64,000 nucleotides of DNA from Parabacteroides johnsonii DSM 18315 (GTDB lineage Bacteria > Bacteroidota > Bacteroidia > Bacteroidales > Tannerellaceae), in NCBI RefSeq assembly GCF_025151045.1, contig NZ_CP102285.1:3038001-3102000 (forward strand). The letters run 5' to 3'. The translations under genes and the position numbers were made by a program. The notes under the pieces are model-generated. The model saw only the letters and a list, made by a program, of their open reading frames with translations, was not told the DNA's origin and did not search any database. How positions within the stretch are numbered: the first letter of the stretch is position 1; every line of letters starts with the position of its first letter. Of this stretch, positions 19,808-27,441 are shown one piece after another.

Positions 19808-22800
19808 TTATTTAACGATAGCTTTTACAGCTTCTTCACCTTCAACAGCTACGACTACGATACCCTGCGGAGCAGCGATTGTAGCGTTGTCAGAAGAAAC
19901 AACCGTGTTAGCTACTACCTGGCCTAAAATGTTGCTGATGACAACTTTCTTACCGGCAGCACCAGCGATTGTTACGTTACCTTCGCCAGATACAACTTTA
20001 ACTGTTGCAACTTCCACGTCCTCGTTAGCTGTTGCATCGCCTTCGCCCAATGTAACAACCAGAGCTTTTTCCACCTGATTTGTAAAGCCTAACTTACCGT
20101 TCAGGTTGTACAAATAATAATTCGGAGCAGAAATCGGTCTGATTACATAGCTGCTTTCAGAAGCTTTCATAATGTAGAACTTGAAGTTATCAACACCACC
20201 CAAGCATACATCTTCTTCTTCCTCTTCTGCAACCAAAACAGTCTCGCCGTTTACAGTCGTAGAGATTGTGTCAAGACCAGCCAATGTTGCCGGACGGAAA
20301 ATAGCTTTCAAATCGCCATCACGTCCATCAGCAGCTACATAAGAGCCTTCCAAAGCATAGTTTACATTATATACATAATCAGCCTTGTTAGCATCCCAAT
20401 GAAGCATAGAATCCGTTGCGAAATACAAGAAGCCTCTTGCTTCTTCTTCACCATTACCTTTAGAGATATAGAAAGAATGGAAATCCTTGTCGATATCAGC
20501 TGTATCCAACCAGAATGTCATACCTTCGCCGATAATACCTTCCAAGATACCGTTCTTGTTCTGTTTCACAGCAACAGCACCTTCTTCGCTATTGAATGTA
20601 GCGTGACGTGCTACAGCTTCCAATGATTCAGAAAGAGCGTTAAAGTCAACCGTTACAGCTGAATAAGGAGCATCCAGTTCATCCAAAGTTGCAGTACCAG
20701 CTTCAAAAGAAGCAGAAGATGTATTTACAGACCATTTCTTTGCATCAGCCTTAACAACAGCTGAGTAACTAAGAGCATCTGTAGCTAAAGAAATTTGAGC
20801 TTTAGTAAAACGCATCATAGCATATGTTCCATCCGCATTCTTTTTGAAGAATAAACGCTGCGCGTTATCTTTATCATTTGCTGCTTTATAATCACTAGCA
20901 ACACCACCAAAATACTGCTTAGAATTATCGTTCTTCAAATTGTACAGCAAATAAGAAGTCGCAATGTTTACAACAGAGTCTTTCTGTTTTACATCTGTTC
21001 CGTCCAGATAAGCATATTTCATCTTATTTTTTACGCTTTCAGCCTTTTCAAACATCCACTGAACGCTATAAGCAGCATTGTTGATAGGAACAAAGTAAGC
21101 AGGAGTAGCGCTACCTGTGTAAGCCATGTACAGCTTTTCAACCGTTACCGAACCAGTACCGTTGAAAACCAATTCAGTCTGCTGGCTCAACTGTGCATCT
21201 GTCAATGCCAAGAAGCCTTCGCTTTCAGTTATCGGAGTCAGTTTGACAATCTGATATTTCCAGTTAGCAACCGTAGACAAATCTGCACCGGAAGCAGGAG
21301 CATTTACACCATCAATAGAAGTTATAGAAGTTCCATTGCTCAATGTAGCATTACTGATTACATATTCGCCAGCCTTGTCTGTCTTATACATGCTGACAGT
21401 GAAAATCACGTTTGTTTCACGGTTTGTGAATGTAAAGTTACGACCACTTACAGAAGAGATTACCCACTGAGCCAACGGAGCATTTACATCTACATTTTCC
21501 GGAGCTGCTACGGCTGCGCCGAATGCAGCAGCACCATAAGTCGGGATCAAATATTTGCCATACAAAGAAGAAGCAGCAGCAGTAGTGTTAGCCGGCTTAG
21601 TTCCCAAGAAAGAGATGTTGTAGATAGCAGCATCGTCTGCTTTCAATACGTCAGCAGCAGCAGCCCAAGTGTTGCTTGTTGTCATAGCCAAAGACAGTTT
21701 GTCGGCGTTACCGGAACCAACAGTCGTGATATAAGTCTTGATACCTCCTGTAGTCAAAGAGTAAGCACCTACAAACAAGTTTGAAGCAGCCGTGTTGTCA
21801 TTACCTTCAACTTTAGCAGAAGCCAATGTAATCGTATATTCACCTTCTGCATTCTGAGGATCATCTTCTGAAACAGCAAAAACACCGTTCACGCTTGCAA
21901 CTTTACCATCTTTCTTAACGTTGTTATTGGCCAACTTGTTACCTTTTACAGTTGTAAAGTCGTAGCCTTCACCATCTGCAGCATCCAAGCCTGTGATACC
22001 AAAGTTCTTTTCCGGATTCAATACGATAAATGTTGCAGCTTCAACCTGTGCTTTTGTAAAGCCTGTTACCAACAGTTTCTTACCGGCAGCGTCAGCTTTA
22101 ACAAAATACATACCAGATGTTGCAGGAGTAGAAATTACACTTGCAGTCAATGCAGCATCTACAGCAGATGCATCTACAGCAATCATCTGATCTGCAAACA
22201 GATTGACATCCGGATCAGAAACTGCATTCGGGAATGCAAACTTGAAGCCTTGACCGGAAAGGTTGGCGTTCAAATCATCGACAGTGAGGTCTGTTTTAGC
22301 AACCCATGCTGTAGCTGCTGTTCCCCCAGCACTTACATCATATGTCGTAGCGGCAGTTGAATTAACTTCAAATTGACCAGCCAAATTCAAAACTGAAAGT
22401 TTTGTAAAATCCAATCCTTTACCTTCTACAGTAAAGATGTTTGTAACAGTTGCAACATCTGTCACATCAGCACTTAACGCATTACCATTTGCTTTCGTCA
22501 CATAAAACGGTTTTCCATCAGCTTTCAATGTAAACGTAGAAAAGTCACCAATTGCATTGTAAGCATAATCAGCAATTTCAAACAAAGCAGCATTTTCGAT
22601 AGCAGCATCACCTGTAGCATGATAAGTGGAAACAGCCGTTCCATTTACTTTGTGAGTTTGATCTACTTTGATGTAACCATTTGTTGTGTTACCCAAGTAG
22701 AACTTTGCACCATTCTGCAAATCACCTTTTGCGGCTTCCGCTGTAGGAGCAGCGTTTGCAGAACCAAACAACGCACCTACCATCAGTAAGCCCGCTGCCA

Positions 22801-22825
22801 AAAGAGTAGAAATTCTCTTGTTCAT
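19808..22825 (-). CDS. Large secreted DUF6383-domain surface protein, possible S-layer-type protein
   Basis: A 1005-residue protein with a signal peptide (MNKRISTLLAAGLLMVGALFGSANA). The mature part is rich in Ala, Thr, Asn, Val and Asp, nearly free of Cys, and built of beta-strand-like segments without an enzymatic motif. The last 70 residues (GEGNVTIAGAAGKKVVISNILGQ..., ending AIVK) match what I recall of the DUF6383 domain, a C-terminal module resembling sorting domains of exported Bacteroidetes proteins. Codon choice is narrow, as in very abundant proteins. Parabacteroides distasonis is known to make phase-variable S-layer-like glycoproteins by promoter inversion, and the upstream region here has that layout. 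Cell-surface location and S-layer role are inferred. Confidence 0.75.
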   Translation of the reverse strand: MNKRISTLLAAGLLMVGALFGSANAAPTAEAAKGDLQNGAKFYLGNTTNGYIKVDQTHKVNGTAVSTYHATGDAAIENAALFEIADYAYNAIGDFSTFTLKADGKPFYVTKANGNALSADVTDVATVTNIFTVEGKGLDFTKLSVLNLAGQFEVNSTAATTYDVSAGGTAATAWVAKTDLTVDDLNANLSGQGFKFAFPNAVSDPDVNLFADQMIAVDASAVDAALTASVISTPATSGMYFVKADAAGKKLLVTGFTKAQVEAATFIVLNPEKNFGITGLDAADGEGYDFTTVKGNKLANNNVKKDGKVASVNGVFAVSEDDPQNAEGEYTITLASAKVEGNDNTAASNLFVGAYSLTTGGIKTYITTVGSGNADKLSLAMTTSNTWAAAADVLKADDAAIYNISFLGTKPANTTAAASSLYGKYLIPTYGAAAFGAAVAAPENVDVNAPLAQWVISSVSGRNFTFTNRETNVIFTVSMYKTDKAGEYVISNATLSNGTSITSIDGVNAPASGADLSTVANWKYQIVKLTPITESEGFLALTDAQLSQQTELVFNGTGSVTVEKLYMAYTGSATPAYFVPINNAAYSVQWMFEKAESVKNKMKYAYLDGTDVKQKDSVVNIATSYLLYNLKNDNSKQYFGGVASDYKAANDKDNAQRLFFKKNADGTYAMMRFTKAQISLATDALSYSAVVKADAKKWSVNTSSASFEAGTATLDELDAPYSAVTVDFNALSESLEAVARHATFNSEEGAVAVKQNKNGILEGIIGEGMTFWLDTADIDKDFHSFYISKGNGEEEARGFLYFATDSMLHWDANKADYVYNVNYALEGSYVAADGRDGDLKAIFRPATLAGLDTISTTVNGETVLVAEEEEEDVCLGGVDNFKFYIMKASESSYVIRPISAPNYYLYNLNGKLGFTNQVEKALVVTLGEGDATANEDVEVATVKVVSGEGNVTIAGAAGKKVVISNILGQVVANTVVSSDNATIAAPQGIVVVAVEGEEAVKAIVK

Positions 22826-22934
22826 AATCTAAACTTTAATATTAATAATACTATAAATTGAAATGTTCTTTCTATATATATGTACACGCGTTTATAATGT
22901 ACACGTGTTAACTTTCGTATATTGATAGCAAAAA
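22826..22934 (-). promoter_or_regulatory. Fixed leader of the DUF6383 gene without recognisable promoter
   Basis: No TAnnTTTG is present on the minus strand between the gene and the left inverted repeat. The stretch holds a direct repeat of TGTACACG (22881-22888 and 22898-22905, 17 bases apart), the second overlapping the palindrome ACACGTGT. These could bind a regulator or shape the mRNA leader. Confidence 0.4.
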
Positions 22935-22958
22935 CGATCGTTTTTTTTCGTCATTTTT
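22935..22958. repeat. Left inverted repeat of a candidate invertible segment
   Basis: CGATCG followed by TTTTTTTTCGTCATTTTT. The reverse complement recurs at 23102-23125 with 22 of 24 matches, including all 18 bases of the second part. The A-rich bases just outside make a 16-base palindrome around GATC (22930-22945), as at the right site. Confidence 0.6.
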
Positions 22959-22960
22959 TT

Positions 22961-22999
22961 CGCCTTTTTGGGAAGTTCGTGTTGAAAAGGCGGTTTTTT
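22961..22999 (+). terminator. Plus-strand terminator inside the candidate invertible segment
   Basis: CGCCTTTT (22961-22968) pairs with AAAAGGCG (22985-22992) and a T-run follows at 22994-22999. It points away from the DUF6383 gene and currently has no plus-strand gene to terminate, which suits a segment lying in flipped orientation. Confidence 0.6.
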
Positions 23000-23065
23000 G
23001 TCCTCGAATTGCTATCTAATTGATAAGAAAGGATATAGATGTAGGATTTTTTTTGCAGAAAAGAG

Positions 23066-23095
23066 TTGTGGTTTTAAAAAGTATATGTATTTTTG
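23066..23095 (+). promoter_or_regulatory. Outward-facing promoter inside the candidate invertible segment
   Basis: TTG at 23066-23068, exactly 19 bases, then TATTTTTG at 23088-23095 make a full consensus promoter. It reads to the right, away from the DUF6383 gene, and transcription would begin about at the right inverted repeat. Inverting the segment about the repeats would place the -7 box near 22965-22972 reading into the gene. Confidence 0.6.
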
Positions 23096-23100
23096 TGCTG

Positions 23101-23144
23101 TAAAAATGACGAAAAAAAAGGATCCTTTTTTTTCGTCATTTTTA
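23101..23144. repeat. Perfect 44-base palindrome containing the right inverted repeat
   Basis: Two 22-base arms meet at 23122/23123 with no spacer: each arm has A/T tracts around TGACG or CGTCA and a GGATCC centre. The left arm with the centre (23102-23125) is the partner of the left inverted repeat. The palindrome could also terminate transcripts arriving from either side. An 8-base outer repeat (TGTAGGAT at 23040-23047, ATCCTACA at 23146-23153) encloses it at a distance. Confidence 0.75.
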
Positions 23145-23378
23145 CATCCTACAAACAGCTCATCCACAACGATTTACCCCTAAAAACTACATTCTAAAAA
23201 TTCATTAACGCCGTTTTCGTTCAAAAATCGGTGTTTTTTAGGGAAAACCCCGATGCTTACTGCGTTTCGAAGGGGTATGTGTCCGTCGTTGGTCCGATGC
23301 TTACCGGTCTGTTTTTTGAAGCATTCCGGATTTTGCCTGAAAAACCTGCCAAAGTCTGCCAAGTCTGCCAGGACCTTT
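23145..23378. other. Gap downstream of the primase/helicase gene
   Basis: No gene is supported here. It contains an 11-base direct repeat CCGATGCTTAC (23250-23260 and 23294-23304) and, at 23346-23370, a triple CTGCCAA-type repeat complementary to part of the primase coding sequence. Confidence 0.45.
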
Positions 23379-25742
23379 TTAAATTTCGACAACCTGTTTT
23401 CCCCGTTCCGTTTTTCGGTAGTAACCATTTCCTTCTGAGACGATTAGGTCATTTTTTTGTAGTTTACGGAGGAATTTATCGACTGTTGATTCGGAAATTT
23501 CACGGACATTCGCTTCCCTGACCACATCAATGCGTTTGAAAGAATCAAGAAGAGAGACAAACAAGTTGCGCAAATGGTGCGGGAACCGAAAATGCACCTC
23601 CGACGCCGCGCTCTGCAACGATGTAGCCACGACATAGGCATGTTGCAAACAAACCTTGCCGAGATGGAAGGCGGTGGCGAAATCATCGTCGCTGATCGTC
23701 CAGACACGCTCCGGACAACCACTCTCGCCCTTGCGCAACACGGTCAGCCCCATTCCTATGCGAAAAATAGCCAAGCGATAGCGCAGAACCGTCGACTCCA
23801 TGTCTTCGTTGCCGAAAGAACGGACATTGTAATACTCGCGCTCGAAAAAACGATCGAGGCGTTTACGCTGGGCATCACTGAATTTGACCCATGTCGGAGA
23901 GCCGTCGAGAAAAACCCCGATATCGAGCACACGCTGCCCCAAGGCTTCAAAATATTCGGATGCTGCCGGACTATCGTCAGCCGAAGTCAACGGACGATAG
24001 GCCCCGCTTCCCGGTATACGGTACATCAGGATACGACTGAAAAGGCCGTTTTCGGTCGAAGGGATCAGACGGGGAAGCATGGCAGGAGTACCGCTCAGCA
24101 GCAATGCCAAGTTGGGCCGTCTGACCATGAACGATCCGCTGCTTTTAGTCGAGCTACCTACAGGTTCATGATGATACGACTTGTTCAACACATCATTATA
24201 TTTGCCGAAATCCTGCGAGAACATACTCAAGACCGTCTCCATCTCGGTATCGACCATGCAGGAGGTGTAGGGATAGTTGGCTTCGAGCAGTTCCACAAGT
24301 CGGGCCTGCGTAACGTTACCTGTCAGCGCAAGGTTTCTCTGTTTCACCATCTTCGGCTTTGACGGAGCCGGCCCGAGCAGCTGTTTAGAGGCCTGTTTCT
24401 GACGTTTTTGCATCTTGTAGTTATCGTATGCTTCCTGCAAATCTTCATATTCTTCGACCTGGTGGCGAGAATTATCATAAATATACTGTTGCCAGGGTTC
24501 GAGCATCCGTTGCAGAGCTGCGATACGTCCTTTCCCACTTCCAGAACCACCGGTTATGATCGTGTAAAAGGCAGGTGTGTAATCGTGTTCACCCAACGAG
24601 CCTTTGACGCCGGGGGTCACACTGCTCAGGAGTGTCAGCGAAGAAATCAGCAAAATATCGCGATCCGTACAGCTGTACGCATGTTTCAATATGTCCGTGA
24701 GAAGAGGTGGTAAATGATCGTAAATAGCCTCGTCAAAGCGAGGGAGAAGGGTGCTATCCAGCTCTATATCATCACATTCTCCATGTTCTACATCCTTTTG
24801 TGCCGTTTTTGGAAAGGGGGTGGCAGACTTGGCAGATTTGGCAGATTTCGGGACAGAACAAGTCCCATCCGGATGGAACGCACAGCTCCCGTGCGAAGCA
24901 CTGTAGCGCCGGTAGATGTCGTTTACCGTCGTCTCGACCTCGACAGTCGGGAAGTCGGCCGAGCCGTAGCGGCGGACACACTCTCGGGCGGCGTCGTAAG
25001 GAGAAAAGCCGGCATTATTCAAGGCCGAAGACAACTTCACAAGATAGGAATGGCGGTTGCCGGGAACAAAAGCATTGCTTTGTTCGTACTTGTCGATGTA
25101 GTTCGAAAGCCTCATGCCGGAACACATGCCTGCGGAGGGATGCCCGGAACCGGCCTGAAGCTCCGGACTGGCAACGGGGATTTCGATCACTTCGGATTCT
25201 TCTTTATAAAAAGCGTCCGGGTCATGGCTGGCGAAACAGCCACGGTTCGGATCTTTCCCACTGATGTCCACCTTCACACCCGGAAGATCCGTCTCTACAC
25301 GGCGGCGGACGACTTCAAAGGCCGGATAATGGTCCTTCAACCCACTGTCGACCAATACGAAAAGCTTGACACCACTGCCGGAAGGGCTGACGTGGCCGGC
25401 TTTCACATACGGGAGCTCGGCTGCCCGGAGGAGCAATTCGGGGACGGGTATAGGTGAATCGTCTATATCGACTACCGTGCACGCGCTATAGCGTACCATG
25501 TGCTCAAGTTTGCGGCCTCCCTCCATCACGCCGCCGGCGACATAGAGGGGTAGTTTTTTCTTGTAAGCATCCGCTTCATCCTTTTTTCCGGCTTTGATAA
25601 GCCCGCGCAGATAAGCGATCCGGCTTGCATATTCGCCACTTTTCACATTACCGATGTACTGATCCAAGGTCATCAAACTGGCGTTCCCTGTCTGGAACGC
25701 AGAGTCGAAGCTAGTTCCTTCGACTTCTTTTTGTATTACCAT
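23379..25742 (-). CDS. VirE-N/BT4734-like primase domain fused to DUF3987 helicase-like ATPase
   Basis: A 787-residue protein. Residues about 60-190 match the BT4734/VirE-N-like domain, with a primase-like DIDD acidic motif near residue 92 and SPSGSGVK shortly after. A linker with a SAKSAKSA repeat (near 299-308) precedes a DUF3987 P-loop domain with GGSGSGKG near residues 398-406. The C-terminal 60 residues look like a winged helix. Such proteins are carried by mobile elements and by repeated chromosomal cassettes of Bacteroidales; replication of a small element is the natural guess, not a demonstrated role. The DUF4248 gene lies 75 bases upstream in the same direction. Nuclear evidence for activity is absent. 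Confidence 0.82.
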   Translation of the reverse strand: MVIQKEVEGTSFDSAFQTGNASLMTLDQYIGNVKSGEYASRIAYLRGLIKAGKKDEADAYKKKLPLYVAGGVMEGGRKLEHMVRYSACTVVDIDDSPIPVPELLLRAAELPYVKAGHVSPSGSGVKLFVLVDSGLKDHYPAFEVVRRRVETDLPGVKVDISGKDPNRGCFASHDPDAFYKEESEVIEIPVASPELQAGSGHPSAGMCSGMRLSNYIDKYEQSNAFVPGNRHSYLVKLSSALNNAGFSPYDAARECVRRYGSADFPTVEVETTVNDIYRRYSASHGSCAFHPDGTCSVPKSAKSAKSATPFPKTAQKDVEHGECDDIELDSTLLPRFDEAIYDHLPPLLTDILKHAYSCTDRDILLISSLTLLSSVTPGVKGSLGEHDYTPAFYTIITGGSGSGKGRIAALQRMLEPWQQYIYDNSRHQVEEYEDLQEAYDNYKMQKRQKQASKQLLGPAPSKPKMVKQRNLALTGNVTQARLVELLEANYPYTSCMVDTEMETVLSMFSQDFGKYNDVLNKSYHHEPVGSSTKSSGSFMVRRPNLALLLSGTPAMLPRLIPSTENGLFSRILMYRIPGSGAYRPLTSADDSPAASEYFEALGQRVLDIGVFLDGSPTWVKFSDAQRKRLDRFFEREYYNVRSFGNEDMESTVLRYRLAIFRIGMGLTVLRKGESGCPERVWTISDDDFATAFHLGKVCLQHAYVVATSLQSAASEVHFRFPHHLRNLFVSLLDSFKRIDVVREANVREISESTVDKFLRKLQKNDLIVSEGNGYYRKTERGKQVVEI

Positions 25743-25817
25743 ACTACTATGTATTAAATGAAAGGCTACAGTCCCTGTCGGAACGTTTCGTGCGGCTCTT
25801 TCGGTTGTTTGTTATTT

Positions 25818-26054
25818 CTAAGGTTCCCCCAAGTGCTCGACCAGGCAGGCTACCTGCTTCGGCGTATAGAGTTTCTGGAATTTCACCCACCCCGCAGCCA
25901 AGAGTTTCTCTTTCAGACCACGTGAAGTCCGTATCCATACCCACATCCTTTTATAGGCGATCTCCGGGGTACAATCCGGGAAATAAAGGAGTGCGAATTC
26001 GGTAACCCCCATAGCCCCTTTTGCCGATATAAGCTCTATTTTTTTATCTTCCAT
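25818..26054 (-). CDS. DUF4248 family small protein
   Basis: A 78-residue protein matching the Bacteroidales DUF4248 family: it contains FALLYFPDCTPEIAYKRMW, suggesting a small helix-turn-helix-like fold, and ends in YTPKQVACLVEHLGEP. It is normally found just upstream of DUF3987 primase/helicase genes, as here. DNA binding or regulation of the cassette is plausible but unproven. It diverges from the HU-like gene across a 201-base gap. Confidence 0.8.
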   Translation of the reverse strand: MEDKKIELISAKGAMGVTEFALLYFPDCTPEIAYKRMWVWIRTSRGLKEKLLAAGWVKFQKLYTPKQVACLVEHLGEP

Positions 26055-26209
26055 AATAATTTTGATTTAACCATTCTAATACATTATAAATGTACGACAT
26101 TTTTTGGTACTACACAAAGAATCCGACAATTATTTTACAAAAAAACAAGAAATACTGCCGAAACCTCAGCTAACCGTATATACCTTTCCCGCCAGGCCAC
26201 CGGACGTCG

Positions 26210-26217
26210 TATCTTTG
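26210..26217 (+). promoter_or_regulatory. -7 promoter element for the HU/glucosaminidase unit
   Basis: TATCTTTG matches TAnnTTTG, 38 bases before the HU-like ATG, in the divergent gap with DUF4248. A clear -33 TTG is not present. Confidence 0.5.
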
Positions 26218-26255
26218 TTATATAATAATTCACTAACCCTTAATCTATTAATCGT

Positions 26256-26699
26256 ATGTCAGTAAAGTACAAACTTGTTTTAAAGAAAGACTTGACCAAA
26301 GGTGCGGCAACCGACGCCAAGCGGTATTATGCCTCGGCCAATGTCACAGGTATGATGGATTTCGACACGATCTGCGATGTGGTGGCAGACCGTTCGACGG
26401 CCAGTGACGGTGATGTAGCGCTCGTCTTGTTGGGATTGATCCGTTGTATGCAGGAAGCGTTGTTGCGTGGCGAAGTGGTCCAGTTGGGTGCATTGGGCAA
26501 CTTCCGGCTCTCGCTCGGAAGCTCCGGAGTGGTAAATGCAGACGATTTTCACGCATCATTGATCAGGAAGCCTCGAATAATCTATTCTCCGGGAGTTAAG
26601 CTGCGCGAAATGATTGCCAAAGTGAGTATTGAACGCATTGGACAAGAGACAGATAAGTCCGATGCAGGTGGTGAAGATGACAGACCCGGAGAATTATGA
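26256..26699 (+). CDS. HU/IHF-like DNA-binding protein of the Bacteroidales cassette type
   Basis: A 147-residue protein whose first 125 residues follow the HU-related fold used in Bacteroidetes (MSVKYKLVLKKDL..., then ALLRGEVVQLGALGNFRLSLGSSG, the beta-arm region), with an acidic, disordered tail. It should bind DNA as a dimer and bend or compact it. This longer HU-like subfamily is usually found in the company of DUF3987, DUF4248 and a cell-wall lytic gene, as here. The stop overlaps the next start as ATGA, pointing to coupled translation with the glucosaminidase. Confidence 0.85.
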   Translation: MSVKYKLVLKKDLTKGAATDAKRYYASANVTGMMDFDTICDVVADRSTASDGDVALVLLGLIRCMQEALLRGEVVQLGALGNFRLSLGSSGVVNADDFHASLIRKPRIIYSPGVKLREMIAKVSIERIGQETDKSDAGGEDDRPGEL

Positions 26700-27166
26700 A
26701 ACCAGCGCAAATCAACTTCGTAAAAGAATGCCTACCGGCAGCTGTGTCGGCAGGAGCCGCCTTCAACCTGAATCCACTGGCCATTCTGGCACAGGCGGCA
26801 TTTGAAAGTGGCTGGGGAACGAGCAACCTGGCAAAGGAGTCGCGGAACTATTTCGGACTGACCGCCTATGGGTGCAGCAACGCTTATTGGCATGGCGGGA
26901 AAACAACCGTAAAGGCTTCCTCCTATCCATTGAATTTCCGACGCTATGACACACGAGAGAATTCCTTCCTCGATTTCGCCCGCTTGATACGGAACAGCTA
27001 TCGCTCCGCCTGGCAGGTGAGTAACGATCTACAGGCATACGCAAAGGAGATAGCTTACAGTCCCTACATCAGCGAACTAAACGGTGATAACCGGGAAACC
27101 TACCGGCTCAGCATCATCCAAATCGCACAGACAATACAGGCGATTATGGCGTTAATCGTATTATAA
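26696..27166 (+). CDS. Glucosaminidase-domain peptidoglycan hydrolase lacking a signal peptide
   Basis: A 156-residue protein that is almost entirely one FlgJ/GH73-like glucosaminidase domain, with the probable catalytic E37 in AAFESGWGTSNLAKES and the NYFGLTA motif. It would cleave beta-1,4 bonds next to N-acetylglucosamine in peptidoglycan. There is no signal peptide, as in phage endolysins, so export would need a partner such as the small membrane protein encoded next, or lysis. Genes at this position are often labelled N-acetylmuramoyl-L-alanine amidase in databases, but the visible motifs favour glucosaminidase. Confidence 0.82.
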   Translation: MKPAQINFVKECLPAAVSAGAAFNLNPLAILAQAAFESGWGTSNLAKESRNYFGLTAYGCSNAYWHGGKTTVKASSYPLNFRRYDTRENSFLDFARLIRNSYRSAWQVSNDLQAYAKEIAYSPYISELNGDNRETYRLSIIQIAQTIQAIMALIVL

Positions 27167-27186
27167 ACTCTAAACGACTATCCATC

Positions 27187-27357
27187 ATGAAGAAGATCAG
27201 AAAGGTTCTTGAATTTATCTTGGCTTTGTTGAATTTTATGTTCCACTTTAAACCTACACCGGATGAAACACCTTCCATCAGCCCTGAAACTTTTCCTCGC
27301 CCTGATCCTCAGGATCCTGAGGAAAGGGATGAACCTCTATTTGAGACTGTCTGTTAG
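27187..27357 (+). CDS. 56-residue putative membrane peptide of the HU-lysin cassette
   Basis: An ATG 20 bases after the glucosaminidase stop opens a 56-codon frame: basic start MKKIRKV, a hydrophobic helix VLEFILALLNFMF, then a proline- and acid-rich tail ending ETVC. Position and shape recall the small membrane peptides (called smalltalk in databases) placed after lysin-like genes in other Bacteroidales, although the tail is longer than in those I remember. A holin-like or export-helper role for the neighbouring lysin is a guess. A strong terminator follows at 27379. Confidence 0.6.
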   Translation: MKKIRKVLEFILALLNFMFHFKPTPDETPSISPETFPRPDPQDPEERDEPLFETVC

Positions 27358-27378
27358 GATCAGGCTCTGGTAAAACAC

Positions 27379-27417
27379 AAAAAAGCCCGTCTGCGAAAGG
27401 GCAGACAGGCTTTTTTT
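27379..27417. terminator. Bidirectional terminator between the cassette and rplQ
   Basis: Arms 27384-27394 and 27401-27411 pair with one mismatch around a six-base loop, flanked by an A-run on the left and a T-run on the right, so it can stop both the cassette (plus) and the ribosomal superoperon (minus). Confidence 0.85.
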
Positions 27418-27441
27418 ATTTGTTTGTTGAATAAGCCGGAA

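Noticed and set aside
19801-19822. Palindrome ATCGTTA/TAACGAT at the DUF6383 stop
   Set aside because: It arises from the terminal codons Ile-Val-Lys-stop and lacks a T-run; not a convincing terminator.
23101-23144. Palindrome as simple terminator of the primase cassette only
   Set aside because: It may end transcripts, but the same arm recurs inverted at 22941-22958 and the segment between holds an outward promoter, which a plain terminator does not explain.
22998-23183. A 61-codon open frame on the plus strand across the palindrome
   Set aside because: It starts with TTG and consists largely of the A/T tracts of the switch region; no protein-like character.
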